In this document: positions 20,778 to 32,203 of the stretch, piece after piece
Position numbering within the stretch: position 1 is the stretch's first letter
Layout of the letters: each line of letters starts with the position of its first letter
DNA from: JAZNSB01 sp045590955
GTDB lineage: Bacteria > Pseudomonadota > Alphaproteobacteria > RF32 > CAG-239
Reading direction: 5' to 3'
Length of the DNA: 41,943 nt
Assembly (NCBI GenBank): GCA_045590955.1
Contig: JAZNSB010000027.1
Location: forward strand, 1-41,943
The notes under the pieces: model-generated
What the model was told of the DNA's origin: nothing
Database searches by the model: none
What the model saw: only the letters and a program-made list of their open reading frames with translations
Made by a program: the position numbers and the translations under genes

Positions 20778-21554
20778 ATGGAACAAAAAGAAATTGTAAG
20801 AATGCTGGAAAGCATTACGGGAAAAACCTTGAAAGGTATGCCATGGCAGGAAGTTGTGGAAGAAGGCGTTTTGGGACTTATCAAGGACTCTAAAGAGTGG
20901 GTTGTGCCTGAAAAATATATGAAATTTTTGGCGGAATATCCATATGAGGTAAACCTTTACGACCGCAAGGTGGCAGTTGAGTTGTTTACCATTGCTCTGC
21001 AGAGGATTTGGCATGGTGCGGTACCAAAAACAAGGCAACTTTTTGATATTCATCTGATTGATATTCATCTGAATCTTAGTGATGAACACAAGAAACTTGC
21101 GCTCTATTACTATTTGTCACAGCCAATGACAAAGGGATGTTATGACTTTATTATGGGGCAGGCTATGGTAACTTGCTTGAATGCAGAGGCAACAAAAGCT
21201 TTGGCTTTGGAAATCTGCTTTGCATTGTTAGAGTGGATTAATCCAGATGGTTCTGTGAATAAGAATGTGTCAATGCTTGGTGATTTTGCCGACGAGGCAG
21301 CCAGTTTGTTTTTGAGAGCAGAAGCGTTGGTGAGAGTTCATGCATCTTTTGAGCAGATATATTACAGGTATGCTCGTAAAGGTCAGTGGGAAAAACACAA
21401 AATGTGGTTTTCTGAAAATTTTAAGCGTATAGATTGGAATGCTTTTTTCAGAGATACTCATGTGTTAGACGGTTGTAATTTTATTGAAAGAGCCGTCAGA
21501 AAGAAAAAAATTAAAGAAGAAATTAAAACAATCTCATTAAAAAAGGCAATGTAG
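20778..21554 (+). CDS. Unknown helical protein, 258 aa, foreign composition
   Basis: The family is not recognised. The product is soluble and helical, starting with MEQKEIVRMLESITGKTLKG, with a conserved-looking middle (YYYLSQPMTKGCYDFIMGQAM, ICFALLEWINPDGS) and a basic C-terminus (RAVRKKKIKEEIK). GC is higher than in the surrounding genes, and the ATG has no Shine-Dalgarno site, only an AT-rich run. A 15-base direct duplication at 21045-21074 repeats DIHLI. It has its own terminator. With 10515-12239 and 16771-17628 it forms a set of three genes of foreign character. A mobile-element or phage origin is possible. Confidence 0.75.
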   Translation: MEQKEIVRMLESITGKTLKGMPWQEVVEEGVLGLIKDSKEWVVPEKYMKFLAEYPYEVNLYDRKVAVELFTIALQRIWHGAVPKTRQLFDIHLIDIHLNLSDEHKKLALYYYLSQPMTKGCYDFIMGQAMVTCLNAEATKALALEICFALLEWINPDGSVNKNVSMLGDFADEAASLFLRAEALVRVHASFEQIYYRYARKGQWEKHKMWFSENFKRIDWNAFFRDTHVLDGCNFIERAVRKKKIKEEIKTISLKKAM

Positions 21555-21577
21555 AGCTAAAATTACTTCAAAAACAT

Positions 21578-21607
21578 AAGGAAACCGCCTAAAAAGGCGG
21601 TTTCCTT
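21578..21607. terminator. Bidirectional terminator between convergent genes
   Basis: 12 bp perfect stem AAGGAAACCGCC / GGCGGTTTCCTT with a TAAAAA loop. It overlaps the stop codon of the iminopeptidase gene on the minus strand. Confidence 0.85.
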
Positions 21608-22547
21608 ATTTATAATCTTTTAAATTATCTAAATACATTTGCCAAAACAGGCCGTTGCTGACGTGTCCTCTGTCGGCTCTTAAAAATAATTTTGATTTTG
21701 GCAATGATTTGTGCAGTAAATATGCCTGAGACGGGGGGCAACACGGATCCCAACGATTTTGATATATGTGTGTGGGGATATGTGCAATTTTATAACAATC
21801 TCTAATAAGCTGATTTTCTTCCAAAAAACTGTTGTTTATTTTGTAATGCATAAAAATTTGAAATTTTGCAATTTCTTTGTCTTCAAATTCTTTTTGTTCA
21901 AACTTATAAGAAAGCGCCCCTCTGCCAACAGTATGCTCTAACGTTTTGTAATATCTCATAGCTTTTTGTCTGTCTGATTTCTTTGCAGAAAACAGCAGTG
22001 CGGCAAAATATGAGTCAAGTTCTGTTTGGTTGCTGATGTTGTTTAGGTCGTCAAGCAAATCAGGATAAAAATACGGTGCAATGGGTGACATATTGTCAAA
22101 ATCTTCTTTTCTGGCTAAAAATACGGCACTTAAAACAATGTGATTTACGAGCTCCGGATATGTTTGAGCAAACAAAACTGCACAAGTTGACCCCCAAGAA
22201 CATCCGCAAGACATTACTTTGCCTTTGATGTCTAAAAAGTCTAACAGTCTTTTAGCGTCAGATACAATTTCTTGAATGCCGTTGTGTGCAAATGCCGATT
22301 GGGCTTTTGAATTGCCGCACCCTCTTTGGTCAAATAAGATAACCCTATATTTTTTTAAATCAAAAGCAAATGCGTGTCCGACTTTGCTGCTTCCTCCCGG
22401 TCCGCCATGAAAACAAATTACCGGTTTGCCGTTTGGGTTGCCGACTTCTTGAAAATATATTTCATGCCCGTCTTTGGGCGGGAGATATCCGCAGTTAAAT
22501 GGTTTTAAAAACTTGTTTCTGATGTTGTAATATAATCGTTCAAACAT
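21606..22547 (-). CDS. pip: Proline iminopeptidase family (S33 alpha/beta hydrolase)
   Basis: 313 residues, the usual size. The oxyanion motif HGGPGG is at 47-52, DQRGCGNS at 73-80, and the nucleophile elbow GCSWGS at 115-120 with Ser117 (most members have GGSWGS). The acid is in NRWDPCCPP and the catalytic histidine in DRGHVS near the end. The enzyme releases N-terminal proline from peptides in the cytoplasm. The start at 22547 follows AAGGAG and begins MFERLYYNI; an upstream ATG at 22571 has no ribosome binding site. It is transcribed alone. Confidence 0.9.
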   Translation of the reverse strand: MFERLYYNIRNKFLKPFNCGYLPPKDGHEIYFQEVGNPNGKPVICFHGGPGGSSKVGHAFAFDLKKYRVILFDQRGCGNSKAQSAFAHNGIQEIVSDAKRLLDFLDIKGKVMSCGCSWGSTCAVLFAQTYPELVNHIVLSAVFLARKEDFDNMSPIAPYFYPDLLDDLNNISNQTELDSYFAALLFSAKKSDRQKAMRYYKTLEHTVGRGALSYKFEQKEFEDKEIAKFQIFMHYKINNSFLEENQLIRDCYKIAHIPTHIYQNRWDPCCPPSQAYLLHKSLPKSKLFLRADRGHVSNGLFWQMYLDNLKDYK

Positions 22548-22702
22548 ACTTTTCTCCTTATAAAAAAGCATATCAATATATAAAAGAAAATGTCAATATA
22601 AATGTAAAACTTTAAAATATGCAGGGATTGGAAAATAAGGACTTATTTTAAAAGAACTTGAAAAAAGTTTTTTTTAATGTTTAATAAAATAAGGAGGGGA
22701 AA

Positions 22703-23224
22703 ATGGAAACAATTGAAGCAATTAAGACCAGAAGAAGTATAAGACAATTTACAAATGAAATTGTAAGTGATGAGCAATTAAAAGAGCTGATGAGAATAAC
22801 TGCATATGCACCAAGCTGGAGAAATTCGCAAACAAGCAGATATGTTGCGGTAAAAGATGAAAAAATAAAACAGCAAATTGTAGATGAGTGTTTGAAAGAT
22901 TTTGATTGGAATAAAAATATAGTTTCAAAAGCAAATGTTTTGTTTGTGCAGGTTTTTGATGCTAATGATCCAAAGTTGGCAGATAAAACAGAAAATTGGA
23001 TGTGTTTTGATGCCGGAATTTCTGCACAAACTCTTTGTCTTGCCGCTCATGATATGGGCTTGGGAACGGTAATTTTGGGCATTTATGATAATGACAAGCT
23101 CAAAGATGTGCTGAAATTAAAAGAAAATGAACAGGTTTCTTGTTTGATTGCGCTGGGATATCATAATCAAAACCCAAATACGCCTCCCAGAAAAGGTGTG
23201 GAAGAATTGCTGAAAATTTTATAA
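22703..23224 (+). CDS. Nitroreductase family flavoprotein
   Basis: 173 residues. It opens with IEAIKTRRSIRQF (residues 4-16), the FMN-phosphate-binding start of the family, then APSWRNSQTSRYVAV, and later LCLAAHDMGLGTVILGIYD and IALGYHNQNP, all in the expected order. Members reduce nitro compounds, quinones or flavins with NAD(P)H. The physiological substrate is unknown. AAGGAGG lies seven bases before the ATG. The next gene follows after 16 bases on the same strand, so they may be co-transcribed. Confidence 0.92.
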   Translation: METIEAIKTRRSIRQFTNEIVSDEQLKELMRITAYAPSWRNSQTSRYVAVKDEKIKQQIVDECLKDFDWNKNIVSKANVLFVQVFDANDPKLADKTENWMCFDAGISAQTLCLAAHDMGLGTVILGIYDNDKLKDVLKLKENEQVSCLIALGYHNQNPNTPPRKGVEELLKIL

Positions 23225-23240
23225 TAAAAAAGGAAAAATT

Positions 23241-23975
23241 GTGAAATTTAAGTTTTTGTTTTATCTCGTTTGCGCAGTTTTTATTGCTTTTGATGCTTCT
23301 GCTCAGGTTTCAAAAGGTGTGATTGCAAGTAAAGTGCGTTCTGCAGAAAATTATACAAGTATGGAACAATTGCCTGATTTGGTGGCGCAAATTACTAAAG
23401 GGCTTAAGAGCAATGAAGCCAAAGCTTATGCCATATATGCATGGATTGCTCAGTTTATCGGATATGATAAATATAAGCAGGGAGAGATAGATAAGCAATA
23501 TAAAGGCAATAGAAATAAGGTGGCAGAGCTACCTCAACAAGATATTTTGACATCAAGAGCAGGTGTGTGTGAAGAAATTGCTGTTTTGTTTGCTAAAATG
23601 TGTACAGAGGCAAAAGTGCCGGCCAGAGTAATTACCGGTTGTTTGGCTTCTTCTAAAAATTCTAAAGAGTGCAGAGAAAGTCCTCATGCTTGGAATGCCG
23701 TTTGGATTAATGGTAAATGGGAGCTGGTGGATGTGACAAATGCTTTGAACAGTATGGTAATGACAGATATTTCTTCTTTGGGAAGATATGAAAGAGAACT
23801 TAATAAACAGATAAAACCAACCGGTTCTATGAAAAAAAAGTTTGGAGCAAAAACACATTCATTTAATGAAGATTATTTTATGATAAATCCAAATAAAATG
23901 AGAAGAGATCATCATCCAAAAGACGAAAGATGGTATTTAACCAATAGCACAGACAGAAAAGATGCAAAAATGTAA
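23241..23975 (+). CDS. Exported transglutaminase-like protein
   Basis: 244 residues, beginning with a signal peptide (MKFKFLFYLVCAVFIAFDASA). The transglutaminase/protease core has its triad in order: Cys110 in RAGVCEEIAVLF, His149 in SPHAWNAVW and Asp164 in WELVDVTN. Such bacterial proteins act in the periplasm as proteases or crosslinkers, and often work with cell-wall peptides. The GTG start follows AAAAAGGAAAAATT. The C-terminal 70 residues are basic and contain FNEDYFMINPNKM, common in this family after the core. Confidence 0.88.
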   Translation: MKFKFLFYLVCAVFIAFDASAQVSKGVIASKVRSAENYTSMEQLPDLVAQITKGLKSNEAKAYAIYAWIAQFIGYDKYKQGEIDKQYKGNRNKVAELPQQDILTSRAGVCEEIAVLFAKMCTEAKVPARVITGCLASSKNSKECRESPHAWNAVWINGKWELVDVTNALNSMVMTDISSLGRYERELNKQIKPTGSMKKKFGAKTHSFNEDYFMINPNKMRRDHHPKDERWYLTNSTDRKDAKM

Positions 23976-23979
23976 TAAG

Positions 23980-24018
23980 ACACCCCAAATGTCGTGAATG
24001 GCAAATGGGGTGTATTTT
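23980..24018 (+). terminator. Terminator after the transglutaminase-like gene
   Basis: ACACCCCA / TGGGGTGT stem with an 18-base loop, followed by ATTTTTA. Confidence 0.75.
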
Positions 24019-24407
24019 TAATCAAAATAAGAATCTGAAGTAATCAGTTTTGCTTTTAGTTCGTTATCTGCACATTTTAAGATGTTGATTTTTGTTTTGT
24101 AATCAAACTTTGTATAATAACTACACAACAGGTCTTTACTGTGCGGTTTGTTCATTAAAAAAACAACTGCATCTTCAGATAAAAAATTTTGATACAAATA
24201 GAATTTATGCAAGGCTTTGCTGACGTTTTCAAACGTATTTGCAAACTCCACAATCAATAAAAAGTCTTGTTCATTGATGCTGTGGTGTGTGTTCAGATAT
24301 TGTTGAACAGTGCCGTTTTTTATTGCATGTGCAACATTTTTTTTGCCTTTTTGAGCCAGCAAATTTGTATAAACCTCTGTAAGTAAAATGGAATAATTAT
24401 TTTGCAT
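24018..24407 (-). CDS. Hypothetical helical protein, 129 aa
   Basis: The family is not recognised. The product is soluble and helical with no signal or membrane segment; leucines and aromatics follow a helical-repeat pattern (LLIVEFANTFENVSKALHKFYLYQNFL). There is a promoter with a palindrome at its start site (24434-24470). No Shine-Dalgarno site. It lies directly downstream of the phase-variable gene on the same strand but after a strong terminator, so it is separately expressed. Confidence 0.7.
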   Translation of the reverse strand: MQNNYSILLTEVYTNLLAQKGKKNVAHAIKNGTVQQYLNTHHSINEQDFLLIVEFANTFENVSKALHKFYLYQNFLSEDAVVFLMNKPHSKDLLCSYYTKFDYKTKINILKCADNELKAKLITSDSYFD

Positions 24408-24433
24408 ATATATAAAAGTTTAAAAATTACTAA

Positions 24434-24470
24434 TGACATGTCAGTATATATGTTGTTGAAAAAAAAGCAA
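24434..24470 (-). promoter_or_regulatory. Promoter with palindrome for the 129-residue gene
   Basis: Minus strand TTGCTT, 16-base spacer, TATACT (24443-24470), followed directly by the perfect palindrome TGACATGTCA at 24434-24443. The position at the transcription start fits a repressor operator. Confidence 0.55.
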
Positions 24471-24471
24471 G

Positions 24472-24500
24472 AAAAAAGCCATCTTTTCAGATGGCTTTTT
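24472..24500. terminator. Terminator of the phase-variable gene
   Basis: 11 bp stem AAAAAGCCATC / GATGGCTTTTT with a TTTTCA loop, two bases past the stop at 24503. Confidence 0.9.
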
Positions 24501-24502
24501 GG

Positions 24503-28209
<3,707 letters not shown>

Positions 28210-28240
28210 GGTTTTTCTCCTGTAAAGTTTATATGTCTCA

Positions 28241-28269
28241 ATAATAGCATATTTTTGTCTATTTGTCAA
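28241..28269 (-). promoter_or_regulatory. Strong promoter of the phase-variable gene
   Basis: Minus strand TTGACA, 17-base spacer ending TATGC, TATTAT; extended -10. It supports translation from the ATG at 28209 upstream of the repeat tract. Confidence 0.85.
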
Positions 28270-28341
28270 ATGATGCTTTATTGTTTTTTTACCTTTGTTC
28301 AATATAATGAGAAAAAGTTAATATATGTTGAAGAGAAAAAA

Positions 28342-28977
28342 ATGGATAAAGTAATTTTATGGGATTGGGATAATACGTTGGCAGATACTTTCGGGGCAAT
28401 TTTTGCTTCGCAAAATGCCTTACTGTTAAAATTAAACATGAAGCCTTGGAGCAAAAAAGAATCTAAAGAGGTAATGAATAAGGCCGGAAATAAAATTTTT
28501 GAAGAATTGTTCGGAAAAAATAAAGCTAAAAAAGCAAATGAAGTTTATTGGAAACTGTATCACAGAAACATTGACAAGGTAAAGTTGTTTGATGATGCAA
28601 AAGAAGTGCTTGCAGAGGCTAAAAAAATGGGCTTTCGTAACGTGGTTGCCAGTAATAAAGATGATGATGTGCTTAAAAAAGAAATTAAGCAAATGAAAGT
28701 GCAAAATTTAATTGATTTTGCAATTGGTGCCAGAAAAATAAAATTTGATAAGCCGGCAAAGCAATTTACTGATGCGGCACTTAAAAATTTTAATCCGCAA
28801 AAAATTATTGCCATTGGAGATAGTCGGTCGGATATTTTAATGGCAAGAAATTATGAAAATGCAGTGGCTATTTTGGTTCATAGTTCTCAGAAAAGTGCAG
28901 AGTTTAATGATGTTAAACCTGATTTTTGTGTTAAATCTCTAAATGCTGCATTGAAAATTTTGAAGAAATTAAGCTGA
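28342..28977 (+). CDS. HAD-family phosphatase (Gph-like)
   Basis: 211 residues. Motif I is WDWDNTLADT with nucleophile Asp8 and acid Asp10. Motif II is VVASNK, motif III a lysine in KFDKPAKQF, and motif IV GDSRSDILMA. The cap domain between motifs I and II is helical, as in phosphoglycolate-phosphatase-like enzymes. It acts in the cytoplasm on a small phosphorylated metabolite. The start at 28342 is chosen because MDKVILWDWDN is the normal beginning of the fold; the open frame upstream overlaps the divergent promoter of the phase-variable gene. Confidence 0.88.
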   Translation: MDKVILWDWDNTLADTFGAIFASQNALLLKLNMKPWSKKESKEVMNKAGNKIFEELFGKNKAKKANEVYWKLYHRNIDKVKLFDDAKEVLAEAKKMGFRNVVASNKDDDVLKKEIKQMKVQNLIDFAIGARKIKFDKPAKQFTDAALKNFNPQKIIAIGDSRSDILMARNYENAVAILVHSSQKSAEFNDVKPDFCVKSLNAALKILKKLS

Positions 28978-29019
28978 TCTTTCTTGCTATTTTGTGGTGG
29001 AAAACTTTTGTCTGTCTTC

Positions 29020-29050
29020 TTGAAAATTGAGCATTTTACCTTATTATAAT
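29020..29050 (+). promoter_or_regulatory. Promoter of pfp
   Basis: TTGAAA, then overlapping TATTAT (spacing 16) and TATAAT (spacing 19), 30 bases before the ATG. Confidence 0.55.
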
Positions 29051-29079
29051 GCCAATTTTAACTAACATAGAGAAGACAA

Positions 29080-30867
29080 ATGATAAATAACATTTCCGCA
29101 TTACAAAAACAACGTATGACATATAAACCTAAATTGCCAAAAACTTTGCAAAAAGGGATTAAAAAATTGGTGCTGCTCAGCGGTGAAAAAACAACTGCTC
29201 AGAATAATGTAGACCAAATTAAAGAATTGTTCCCAAATACTTTTGGTCAGCCATTGGTATATTTTAAAAACGCAACAAAGTCTAAAACCGCCAAAAAAAT
29301 TACAAAATTGCAACCGAAAAACGTGGGAATTATTTTGTCAGGAGGACAGGCTCCGGGTGGTCATAATGTGGTGGCTGGTTTGTTTGATGCTCTTAAACAA
29401 GCAGATGAAAATAATAAGTTGTATGGTTTCTTGGGCGGTCCTTCCGGTATTGTGGACGGCAAATATGTGGAAATTACTCATGAGTTTATGGATAAATACA
29501 GAAATACCGGCGGATTTGACATTATCGGCTCCGGAAGAACAAAGCTTGAAACTCAAGAGCAGTTTATGAAGGCTTGGAATGTGTGCCAAAATTTGGATAT
29601 TAATGCAATTGTGATTATCGGTGGAGATGATTCAAATACAAATGCAGCTCTTATGGCAGAGTGGTTTGTGGCTCATAATGCAAACATTCAGGTAATAGGT
29701 TGTCCGAAAACAATTGACGGAGATCTTAAAAATAGTCAAATTGAAACATCTTTCGGTTTTGATACCGCAACAAAAACTTATGCAGAATTGGTAGGAAATA
29801 TCGGAACAGATGTGCTATCTGCCAAAAAGTATTGGCACTTTATAAAAATGATGGGAAGAAATGCTACCCATGTGGCCTTGGAAGTGGCTTTGCAAACTCA
29901 ACCAAACATTACCATTATTTCTGAAGAAATTGAACAAGATAAGGTTTCTTTGGATAGTATTATCGGTTATATTGCAAACATTGTAGTGCAAAGAGCAAAT
30001 GCCGGAAAAAACTTTGGAACGGTCTTGGTGCCCGAAGGTTTGATTGAATTTGTGCCGGAAATGAAAGTGCTGATTGAAAACATTAATGACGTATTTGCTC
30101 TTATTTCTGATGAACCTGCATATATTGAGGCAAAAAATGACGGAGCAAGATTTAAGTTGTTGGTGCAAAAATTGGAAACAATTAATCCGGAATCTGCAAA
30201 AGTGTTTGATTCCTTGCCGACAATGATTAAAGCACAACTGTTGATGGATAGAGATCCGCACGGAAATGTTCAGGTTTCTAAAATTGAAACAGAAAGGCTT
30301 TTGATTGAAATGCTAAAAACAAAACTGGAAAATCTGAAACAAGAAGGTATATATAATGGCAAGTTTAATTTCCAAACACACTTCTTTGGTTATGAGGGAA
30401 GATGTGCAATGCCTTCTAATTTTGATGCAGATTATTGTTATTCTTTGGGATTTAATGCTTTCGCATTAATTCAGTTTGGCTTGACAGGATATATTTCTGC
30501 AATCAAAAACTTGGCAAAAGGTGCAAAGTTTTGGACCGCTTGCGGTGCTCCGCTTACCATGATGATGAATATGGAAAAAAGACACGGACAATATAAACCG
30601 GTTATTAAAAAAGCGTTGGTGGACTTAAATGGACCGGTGTTTAAGTATTTGGAAAAAAACAGAGAAGAGTGGGCGCTAAATGAATGTTATCGTAATCCGG
30701 GAGCAATTCAGTATTTTGGTCCGCAAGTCGTAACAGATACAACAACAATGACTTTGGCTTTAGAAACAAATGACGGTTTGGTTATATCTGCAAAACCTAA
30801 AAATCCGATTAGCTCTTTTAAGGCTTTTTTGAAAAAATACAGACCTCATTTGTTGAAAAATAAGTAG
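29080..30867 (+). CDS. pfp: Diphosphate-fructose-6-phosphate 1-phosphotransferase, long (PFP-beta-like) type
   Basis: 595 residues. GIILSGGQAPGGHN (about residues 87-100) and the following GGPSGIVDGKY give the donor site, GGDDSNTNA marks the PPi-using type (ATP enzymes have GGDGS), PKTIDGDLKN carries the catalytic aspartate, and MMGRNATHVALE binds fructose 6-phosphate. The length and the extra helical insert are those of long PPi-PFKs found in plants, protists and some anaerobic bacteria. The reaction is reversible and saves ATP in glycolysis. The ATG at 29080 has GAGAAG upstream; an internal ATG at 29116 is possible. The exchanger gene starts 8 bases after its stop. Confidence 0.93.
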   Translation: MINNISALQKQRMTYKPKLPKTLQKGIKKLVLLSGEKTTAQNNVDQIKELFPNTFGQPLVYFKNATKSKTAKKITKLQPKNVGIILSGGQAPGGHNVVAGLFDALKQADENNKLYGFLGGPSGIVDGKYVEITHEFMDKYRNTGGFDIIGSGRTKLETQEQFMKAWNVCQNLDINAIVIIGGDDSNTNAALMAEWFVAHNANIQVIGCPKTIDGDLKNSQIETSFGFDTATKTYAELVGNIGTDVLSAKKYWHFIKMMGRNATHVALEVALQTQPNITIISEEIEQDKVSLDSIIGYIANIVVQRANAGKNFGTVLVPEGLIEFVPEMKVLIENINDVFALISDEPAYIEAKNDGARFKLLVQKLETINPESAKVFDSLPTMIKAQLLMDRDPHGNVQVSKIETERLLIEMLKTKLENLKQEGIYNGKFNFQTHFFGYEGRCAMPSNFDADYCYSLGFNAFALIQFGLTGYISAIKNLAKGAKFWTACGAPLTMMMNMEKRHGQYKPVIKKALVDLNGPVFKYLEKNREEWALNECYRNPGAIQYFGPQVVTDTTTMTLALETNDGLVISAKPKNPISSFKAFLKKYRPHLLKNK

Positions 30868-30875
30868 GAGAAAAA

Positions 30876-31787
30876 ATGGTATACGTATTGTTTTTTATAG
30901 GGCTTTTATGCTTGGCATATGGCGGAGACTGTTTGGTTAACGGGTCTGTGGCTATGGCAAAAAAATTAAAGGTTTCAACACTTTTAATCGGAATTGTGTT
31001 GGTGGGATTTGGAACTTCAATGCCGGAATTGGTTACTTCTTTGTTGGCAGTGTTAAGAAATCCGCCTTCTCCCGGGATTGCAGTGGGAAATGTGGTAGGT
31101 TCTAACATTGCCAATATATTGCTAATTTTGGGGGTGGCTGCTGTTATTTCTCCGATTGAGGTTAATAAAAAATCTTTTGCCAGAGATATAACTTTTTTAA
31201 TTTTGGGTACGGTTTTGCTGTGCGTGGGACTGTATTTTGATGTTTTAGAGATAATTATGGGATCTGTAATGCTGGTAGCTTTAATCGGATATACGGTTTA
31301 TTGCTATTTTACAGAAAAAGAAACGTCTGATGAAAATGATGAGCAAAACATGCCGTTGTGGAAAATGATATTGTATTCTGTAGGAGGTATTGCTTTGATG
31401 ATTGCGGGAGCAAAATTATTGGTGGACAGTTCTGTAACAATTGCACGTTCTTGGGGAATTTCTGAAACAATTATCGGTTTGACAATGGTGGCAATCGGAA
31501 CTTCTTTGCCTGAGTTGGCAACATCAATTTCTGCTGCAGTAAAAAAACAAAACAACATTGCTTTCGGAAACGTGGTAGGCTCAAATATATATAATACTTT
31601 GTTTATTTTGGGTGTAACGGCTTTGTTTACAAAAGTGGCTGTGCCAGCTGATGTATATGAAAGTATTTATGCAATGATTGGAGCTACGGTTGTGTTGTTA
31701 TTGTCAGGAATTTACGGCAAAATAACCAGACCAATGGGGGCGTTGTTCTTATTACTATATGCTGGTTATATATATTGGCTTCAATAA
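30876..31787 (+). CDS. Na+/Ca2+ exchanger family protein (CaCA, YrbG-like)
   Basis: 303 residues, about ten membrane segments, built as an inverted duplication. The two alpha-repeats are GFGTSMPELVTSLLA...GNVVGSNIANILLILG and AIGTSLPELATSISA...GNVVGSNIYNTLFILG, which form the ion-binding site with their acidic residues. Members exchange Ca2+ or Na+ for protons or Na+ across the inner membrane. AGGAG lies in the 8-base gap after pfp, so the pair is likely co-transcribed. Confidence 0.93.
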   Translation: MVYVLFFIGLLCLAYGGDCLVNGSVAMAKKLKVSTLLIGIVLVGFGTSMPELVTSLLAVLRNPPSPGIAVGNVVGSNIANILLILGVAAVISPIEVNKKSFARDITFLILGTVLLCVGLYFDVLEIIMGSVMLVALIGYTVYCYFTEKETSDENDEQNMPLWKMILYSVGGIALMIAGAKLLVDSSVTIARSWGISETIIGLTMVAIGTSLPELATSISAAVKKQNNIAFGNVVGSNIYNTLFILGVTALFTKVAVPADVYESIYAMIGATVVLLLSGIYGKITRPMGALFLLLYAGYIYWLQ

Positions 31788-31834
31788 CAGCATAAGGATT
31801 GCGTTGAAATACACGTTCATCTGACTATATTGTT

Positions 31835-31853
31835 TTGTATAAGTTTTATACAA
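31835..31853 (+). promoter_or_regulatory. Inverted repeat before the XRE gene, likely autoregulatory operator
   Basis: TTGTATAA-GTT-TTATACAA, a perfect 8 bp inverted repeat ending at the AAGGTG ribosome binding site of the gene at 31862. It could bind the encoded repressor or form a hairpin that covers the ribosome binding site. Confidence 0.55.
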
Positions 31854-31861
31854 GGTGATGG

Positions 31862-32176
31862 ATGAAAGACGTTGATATACAAATTGCAAATAAAATAAAA
31901 ATGCAAAGAAATCTGGCAGAAATTTCTCTGCCGGATTTTGCTGTTTTAACCGGTATTGAAGAAAAAAAACTCAAAAATTATGAAGAAGCCAAACAAGAAA
32001 TTGTTTTTGATGATTTAGGAAAAATATGTGACTGTTTGAAAATATCTTTGGGAGATTTGTTTGATTTTACTCAAGATATAAAAACATTGCCGGACAGCAA
32101 ATTAAACAGAGCAATTAAACAAAAAAATTTGGCTTGCCTGAATAAGTGTTTGCAAACAGATAAAGATGAGCAATAA
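31862..32176 (+). CDS. Small XRE-type helix-turn-helix regulator
   Basis: 104 residues. The fold reads as five helices with the recognition motif NLAEISLPDFAVLTGIEEKKLKNYE, then IVFDDLGKICDCLKISLGDLF, the usual dimerising end of XRE/Cro domains. A short tail follows. It stands 75 bases after the exchanger gene, with an inverted repeat over its ribosome binding site, so it probably represses itself. Whether it also controls pfp or the efflux operon that converges on it is unknown. Confidence 0.75.
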   Translation: MKDVDIQIANKIKMQRNLAEISLPDFAVLTGIEEKKLKNYEEAKQEIVFDDLGKICDCLKISLGDLFDFTQDIKTLPDSKLNRAIKQKNLACLNKCLQTDKDEQ

Positions 32177-32202
32177 AAAAGCCCCGTTAGAGGGGATTTT
32201 TT
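32172..32202. terminator. Terminator between XRE gene and RND operon
   Basis: CCCC/GGGG stem with GTTAGA loop flanked by A and T runs; it serves both the plus gene ending at 32176 and the minus operon ending at 32204. Confidence 0.8.
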
Positions 32203-32203
32203 A

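Noticed and set aside
21045..21074. 15-base tandem duplication as a phase-variation repeat
   Set aside because: Only two copies with one mismatch and a unit length divisible by three, so it cannot shift the frame.
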